Assembly: GCA_964538345.1 (NCBI GenBank)
Contig: CAZIFF010000007.1
Span: 1-31,512, forward strand
Length of the DNA stretch: 31,512 nucleotides
Direction: 5' to 3'
Origin: JAGOTN01 sp964538345
GTDB lineage: Bacteria > Patescibacteriota > Minisyncoccia > Phycocordibacterales > JAACPR01
Positions 28,646 to 31,512 of the stretch are shown here, piece by piece. The notes beneath the pieces were generated by a model, which saw only the letters and a program-made list of their open reading frames with translations, was not told the origin of the DNA and searched no databases. Position numbers and translations under genes: made by a program. The stretch's first letter is position 1. Each line of letters opens with the position of its first letter.

Positions 28646-29044
28646 ATGTTTTTCAATAAACCCTTACTTAAAGAGATTTTTTGGCTCTCTGTCTTGGTGG
28701 CTGGGCTGCATTATATGGCTCTAAAGCTGTTTCTTTATTGGACTACACCTTGGTTTGACATAGTGATGCATTTTCTGGGTGGTTTTTTGATTGGAATTAT
28801 AATTTTGTGCATCTTAATAAACTTTATAGGGGTAGCTTTTCTAAATAACAAAAAAGTATTATTTATACTAACTTTAAGTGGGGTCTTGGCAGTTGGTTTG
28901 GGTTGGGAATTATGGGAAATATTCCTTGGATGGACTGATGTTTTAGAAGATCAATTTGATACTATCTTGGACGTGGTGATGGATTCTATTGGAGCATTTT
29001 TGGCATTTATTTATAGCAAAAAATATATATGGGAACAGGAATAA
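28646..29044 (+). CDS. Small integral membrane protein (YjdF/DUF2238-like)
   Basis: A 132-residue protein with about four membrane segments (IFWLSVLVAGLHYMAL; FLIGIIILCILINFIGVAFL; VLFILTLSGVLAVGLGWEL; VVMDSIGAFLAFIYS). Conserved-looking polar residues sit in or near them: FDIVMHFLGG, GWELWEI, and DTILDVVMDSIGA. This arrangement resembles the YjdF/DUF2238 family of unknown function; the match is by memory. Its last 16 bp overlap the start of the ribonuclease gene, so the two are translationally linked. Confidence 0.7.
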   Translation: MFFNKPLLKEIFWLSVLVAGLHYMALKLFLYWTTPWFDIVMHFLGGFLIGIIILCILINFIGVAFLNNKKVLFILTLSGVLAVGLGWELWEIFLGWTDVLEDQFDTILDVVMDSIGAFLAFIYSKKYIWEQE

Positions 29045-30375
29045 AGATTGGATTTTATGGTGGAGTTGGTAGTGTGACTGGTGCGAATTTTCTTTTGGAA
29101 AGTCAGCAGACAAAAATCTTAATTGATTGTGGTTTGATACAAGGATATTTCAAAGGTAATAATCCCAATTTCGAAAATTTTAAATACAATGTTTCAGAAA
29201 TAGATTTCTTAATTGTGACTCATGCTCACACTGATCACATTGGAAGAATAGGGAAATTAATCAAAGATGGTTTTAATGGAAAAATTATTTCTACACCTGC
29301 TACTAAAGATTTGGCTAGAATTATGTTGGAAGATGCAGTTGGGCTGATGGATGAGAATATTTTGTACACAATAGAAGATGTTAATAGTGCTTTTCAAAAG
29401 TGGGAGACTTTGGATTATCATACAAAAAAAGTTTTTGGAGATTTTGAAATTTATTTTAAAGATGCGGGGCATATTCTTGGTTCTGCGATTGTTGAAGCAG
29501 TGTGTTTAGAAAATAAAAAGAAAATAGTTTTTACAGGTGATTTAGGTAATTCTCCAACTCCGCTGCTTCGTGATACTGAAAAAATTACAGACGCTGATTA
29601 TTTGATTATGGAAAGTGTTTATGGCGACAGAGTGCACGAAGAGAGAGATTTAAGAAAAAATAAGTTAGCTGAAATTATTCGTAAAGTGACAAAACGCGGC
29701 GGAACTTTGATTGTGCCAGTTTTTTCTTTAGAGAAAACGCAGGTTTTTTTGAAAGAGCTGAATGATTTAATCGAAGATGGGAAAGTATCTAGTGTGCCGG
29801 TGTTTTTTGATTCGCCTTTGGGAATAAAGTTAACAGAAGTTTATGGAAGGTATACGCATCTTTTTAAAGAGTCTGTGCAAGAGGAAATAAAAAATGGAGA
29901 CGATATTTTTGATTTTCCAAAATTAAGTTTAACTTTGAGGAAGCAAGAGTCTGATGGAATTGTTAAGACTGAAGGAGCAAAAATTATTGTAGCAAGCTCT
30001 GGAATGAGTGAAGGTGGGCGAGTCACTGCTCATGAGAAAAGATTTTTGCCAGATCCTAAGAATGCAATTTTATTTATTGGTTATCAGGTGGCAGGGAGTT
30101 TGGGTCGCAGAATTCAAGAGGGTGCAAAGCAAGTGACAATAGAAAAGACGGATGTCCCGGTGCGTGCGGAAGTGTTGACTGTTAGCGGGTATTCTTCTCA
30201 CAAGGATTCAAATGGACTTTTGGAGTTTGTAGAAAATTCTGCAGAAAGTTTAAAGAAAGTTTTTGTTGTAATGGGGGAGCCAAAGGCTGGTTTTTATCTT
30301 GTGCAAAAAATTCGTGACTTTCTTGAAGTTGATGCCGAAGTGCCAGATTTAGGGGAGGTGATTGACATTAAATAA
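29029..30375 (+). CDS. Metallo-beta-lactamase/beta-CASP ribonuclease
   Basis: A 448-residue protein of the CPSF73/RNase J superfamily, cytoplasmic, acting on RNA. THAHTDHIG (HxHxDH at 65-70) is the zinc motif II. DAGHILGSA and FTGDLGNS give further metal ligands. The beta-CASP part has VPVFSLEKTQ, ASSGMSEGGRVTAHEKRF and the C-terminal SGYSSHKD histidine. Length and motifs fit the bacterial/archaeal 'exonuclease' branch closer to CPSF than to RNase J. It is co-transcribed with the membrane protein. A promoter for the following RNA candidate lies in its last codons. Confidence 0.92.
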   Translation: MGTGIKIGFYGGVGSVTGANFLLESQQTKILIDCGLIQGYFKGNNPNFENFKYNVSEIDFLIVTHAHTDHIGRIGKLIKDGFNGKIISTPATKDLARIMLEDAVGLMDENILYTIEDVNSAFQKWETLDYHTKKVFGDFEIYFKDAGHILGSAIVEAVCLENKKKIVFTGDLGNSPTPLLRDTEKITDADYLIMESVYGDRVHEERDLRKNKLAEIIRKVTKRGGTLIVPVFSLEKTQVFLKELNDLIEDGKVSSVPVFFDSPLGIKLTEVYGRYTHLFKESVQEEIKNGDDIFDFPKLSLTLRKQESDGIVKTEGAKIIVASSGMSEGGRVTAHEKRFLPDPKNAILFIGYQVAGSLGRRIQEGAKQVTIEKTDVPVRAEVLTVSGYSSHKDSNGLLEFVENSAESLKKVFVVMGEPKAGFYLVQKIRDFLEVDAEVPDLGEVIDIK

Positions 30376-30390
30376 GATTAGAGGTATTGT
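30362..30390 (+). promoter_or_regulatory. Promoter-like site at the end of the ribonuclease gene
   Basis: TTGACA (30362-30367), 17-bp spacer, TATTGT (30385-30390). The -35 box is within the last codons of the gene. The predicted start is near 30397. Confidence 0.5.
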
Positions 30391-30395
30391 TGGAA

Positions 30396-30520
30396 ACAAA
30401 TGCCAGGACCATTTGTATCTAGATCATATATCTTGGATCTCTTGTATGAGCGTGTCCAGGATTATCTTAAAAATTTGCGTCGTAGACGCAAATAGTCGTC
30501 TGAAATATTGGCGACTTTTT
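30396..30520 (+). ncRNA. Candidate structured RNA or long 3' UTR, possible pseudoknot
   Basis: ACAAATG (30396-30402) pairs with CATTTGT (30410-30416). Its 7-nt loop CCAGGAC can pair with GTCCAGG (30454-30460) except for one A-A mismatch, a pseudoknot arrangement. Between them AGATC (30421-30425) pairs with GATCT (30436-30440). A perfect 9-bp hairpin ATTTGCGTC-GTA-GACGCAAAT (30473-30493) precedes the terminator stem AGTCGTC/GGCGACT (30494-30516) and its T-run to 30520. No ORF fits. It may be its own transcript or the tail of the ribonuclease mRNA. Confidence 0.45.
30494..30520 (+). terminator. Intrinsic terminator
   Basis: AGTCGTC (30494-30500) pairs with GGCGACT (30510-30516, one G-U) and the stem is followed by TTTT. 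Confidence 0.8.
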
Positions 30521-30546
30521 CTTTTGTGTTAAAAATTAAATAAACA

Positions 30547-30631
30547 AAAAACCCGCAAATAATTATTTTCGGAAACATCTGCAGGCCGTGAGGCCGAAGC
30601 CGTTGACGAAAATAATTATTTGCGGGTTTTT
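30547..30631 (-). terminator. Terminator with conserved GGCC core (family A, copy 3)
   Basis: A perfect 25-bp inverted repeat (30547-30571 with 30607-30631). On the minus strand, downstream of rplT, the interior reads TCAACGGCTTCGGCC, then TCAC, then GGCCTGCAGATGTTTC, the same core as at 4116. The orientation follows rplT, not the converging plus-strand genes. Confidence 0.92.
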
Positions 30632-30641
30632 GTGGTATCTA

Positions 30642-30986
30642 TTATTTAACTTGATCTAGTACTCTCTTGAAACTCTTTGGATAATCTCTAGCAATTTGAG
30701 AAAGCATCTTTCTGTTAACTTTGATGTTCTTTACAGTTAGTTTGTTGATGAATTGGCTGTATGTTTGTCCTTCTTCTCGAAGAGCGGCGTTCATACGAAT
30801 AATCCATGTAGCTCTAAATACACCCTTTTTCTTTCTTCGGTCTTGGAAAGAGTGTTGACCTGCTTTTCTAATAGCTGTGCGTGCTAGTGTCTCTTTTGAC
30901 TTTCGGCCATGCTTAAAACCTTTTGTTCTTTTCAAAACATTTTTTCGGCGCTTTACTGAAATTGTTCCTCGTTTTACTCGTGGCAT
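30642..30986 (-). CDS. rplT: 50S ribosomal protein L20 (bL20)
   Basis: L20 is an early assembly protein and in several bacteria represses its own operon. MPRVKRGTISVKRRKNVLKRTKGFKHGRKS and FRATWIIRMNAALREEGQTYSQFINKL are characteristic. Its 114 residues are normal. It starts 4 bp after rpmI. Confidence 0.98.
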   Translation of the reverse strand: MPRVKRGTISVKRRKNVLKRTKGFKHGRKSKETLARTAIRKAGQHSFQDRRKKKGVFRATWIIRMNAALREEGQTYSQFINKLTVKNIKVNRKMLSQIARDYPKSFKRVLDQVK

Positions 30987-30990
30987 GATA

Positions 30991-31188
30991 TTAATATTTA
31001 GTGCTAATGTTTACTAAAAATCGACTTTGAGATTTTGTAGACATCTCAATGTTTTTCTTTCGTCTTTTTGAAATAGTAGTATTACCGCTTTCTTTAGCGT
31101 TGTAATGGTTTTGACCTTTACTTCTAGCAACTATTTTGCCGTTTTTAGTCAATTTTAATCTTTTTTTAAATGATTTATTTGTTTTCAT
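30991..31188 (-). CDS. rpmI: 50S ribosomal protein L35 (bL35)
   Basis: A 65-residue basic protein. MKTNKSFKKRLKLTKNGKIVARSKGQNHYNAKES matches the L35 N-terminus. It lies in the classical infC-rpmI-rplT order with 4-bp gaps on both sides. Confidence 0.96.
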   Translation of the reverse strand: MKTNKSFKKRLKLTKNGKIVARSKGQNHYNAKESGNTTISKRRKKNIEMSTKSQSRFLVNISTKY

Positions 31189-31192
31189 GAAA

Positions 31193-31512
31193 TTATTTTT
31201 TGGCTTTTTCTATTATCAGAGCTAGTCCTTTTGGAACTTTTTTAATCTCTTCTGCCATTTTGTATTCGACCGTAATAAGTTTTAAGATTCGCCCAATTCT
31301 TTCAGTCAAGAAAGCTTCTTCTAAAAACCGACTTCTGCCAGGTAGGAAGAGCTCAATTTTAACTCGATGCCCTTCATTTAGCCATTCAGATGATTTTTTA
31401 GCTTTAATATTCAAGTCGTTTTCGTCTGTACCAATCTTAACTTGAATACTTTTGACCTCTACATTGTGCGCTTTGGCCTTTTGGACCTTTATTTTCTTCT
31501 TTTGGTCGTATT
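31193..31512 (-). CDS. infC: Translation initiation factor IF-3, C-terminal part (cut by the window edge)
   Basis: IF-3 keeps subunits apart and checks start codons. The frame is open on the minus strand from 31510. It reads KAKAHNVEVKSIQVKIGTDENDL and later GHRVKIELFLPGRSRFLEEAF, which is the C-terminal domain of IF-3. The TTG at 31414 is internal, not the start. The N-terminal domain and the true start lie beyond the window. Confidence 0.95.
   Translation of the reverse strand, partial: YDQKKKIKVQKAKAHNVEVKSIQVKIGTDENDLNIKAKKSSEWLNEGHRVKIELFLPGRSRFLEEAFLTERIGRILKLITVEYKMAEEIKKVPKGLALIIEKAKK

Overview
The window is AT-rich and gene-dense. It carries most of a bacterial S10-spc ribosomal protein cluster and looks like a member of the Candidate Phyla Radiation (Patescibacteria), most likely a Parcubacteria-type lineage. 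The reasons are: no rpmD (L30) between rpsE and rplO, no adk between secY and map, low-complexity Lys/Ala tails on several ribosomal proteins, few Shine-Dalgarno sequences, and a set of small secreted peptidoglycan-binding and PKD-type surface proteins. Stops are almost all TAA and nothing suggests a recoded TGA.

Layout. 1-1976: 3' part of fusA, ending in a large nested hairpin. 2100-2872: a decayed P-loop NTPase remnant (minus strand) and a NYN-domain nuclease gene. 2958-4207: promoter, long leader, rplJ and rplL, closed by a large terminator. 4235-6310: an HTH regulator and a divergent radical SAM gene sharing a 25-bp palindrome, with a 25-codon ORF behind a strong Shine-Dalgarno site. 6353-8683: two secreted peptidoglycan-binding-domain paralogues. 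8690-13021: tuf, rpsJ, rplC, rplD, rplW, rplB (with an assembly gap). 13022-15961: the ribosomal cluster is broken by a structured terminator, an orotate phosphoribosyltransferase-like gene and a minus-strand M3 metallopeptidase. 16044-24423: rpsS to secY and map, restarted by its own promoter and again by an internal promoter before the zinc-type uS14 gene. 24428-26699: two accessory minus-strand genes, ndk, and a probable unannotated small RNA. 26721-30520: a PKD-repeat surface protein with an IPYTG-like C-terminus, a small membrane protein, a beta-CASP ribonuclease and a second structured RNA candidate. 30547-31512: terminator, rplT, rpmI and partial infC on the minus strand.

The most unusual signal lies between the genes. 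Seven very large, mostly perfect inverted repeats end transcription units, six of them at junctions where a minus-strand unit converges. Their stem arms differ completely from site to site, but the sequences held inside them are conserved. One family (4116, 25742, 30547, with a diverged member at 26617) carries a GGCC-hairpin core. The other (13014, 24428) carries a three-way-junction core with an identical 17-nt loop and compensatory stem changes. This looks like a selected structured RNA or DNA module built into terminators.

The second candidate system is the autoregulated radical SAM / short peptide cassette. The third is the promoter-stem-terminator RNA at about 26504-26620. Strong ribosomal promoters share TTGAC(A/T), 16-17 bp, TGnTAGTAT. 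Several non-ribosomal genes have a -10 box 6-7 nt before ATG, suggesting leaderless mRNAs. All functional assignments are by motif and family recognition from sequence alone.
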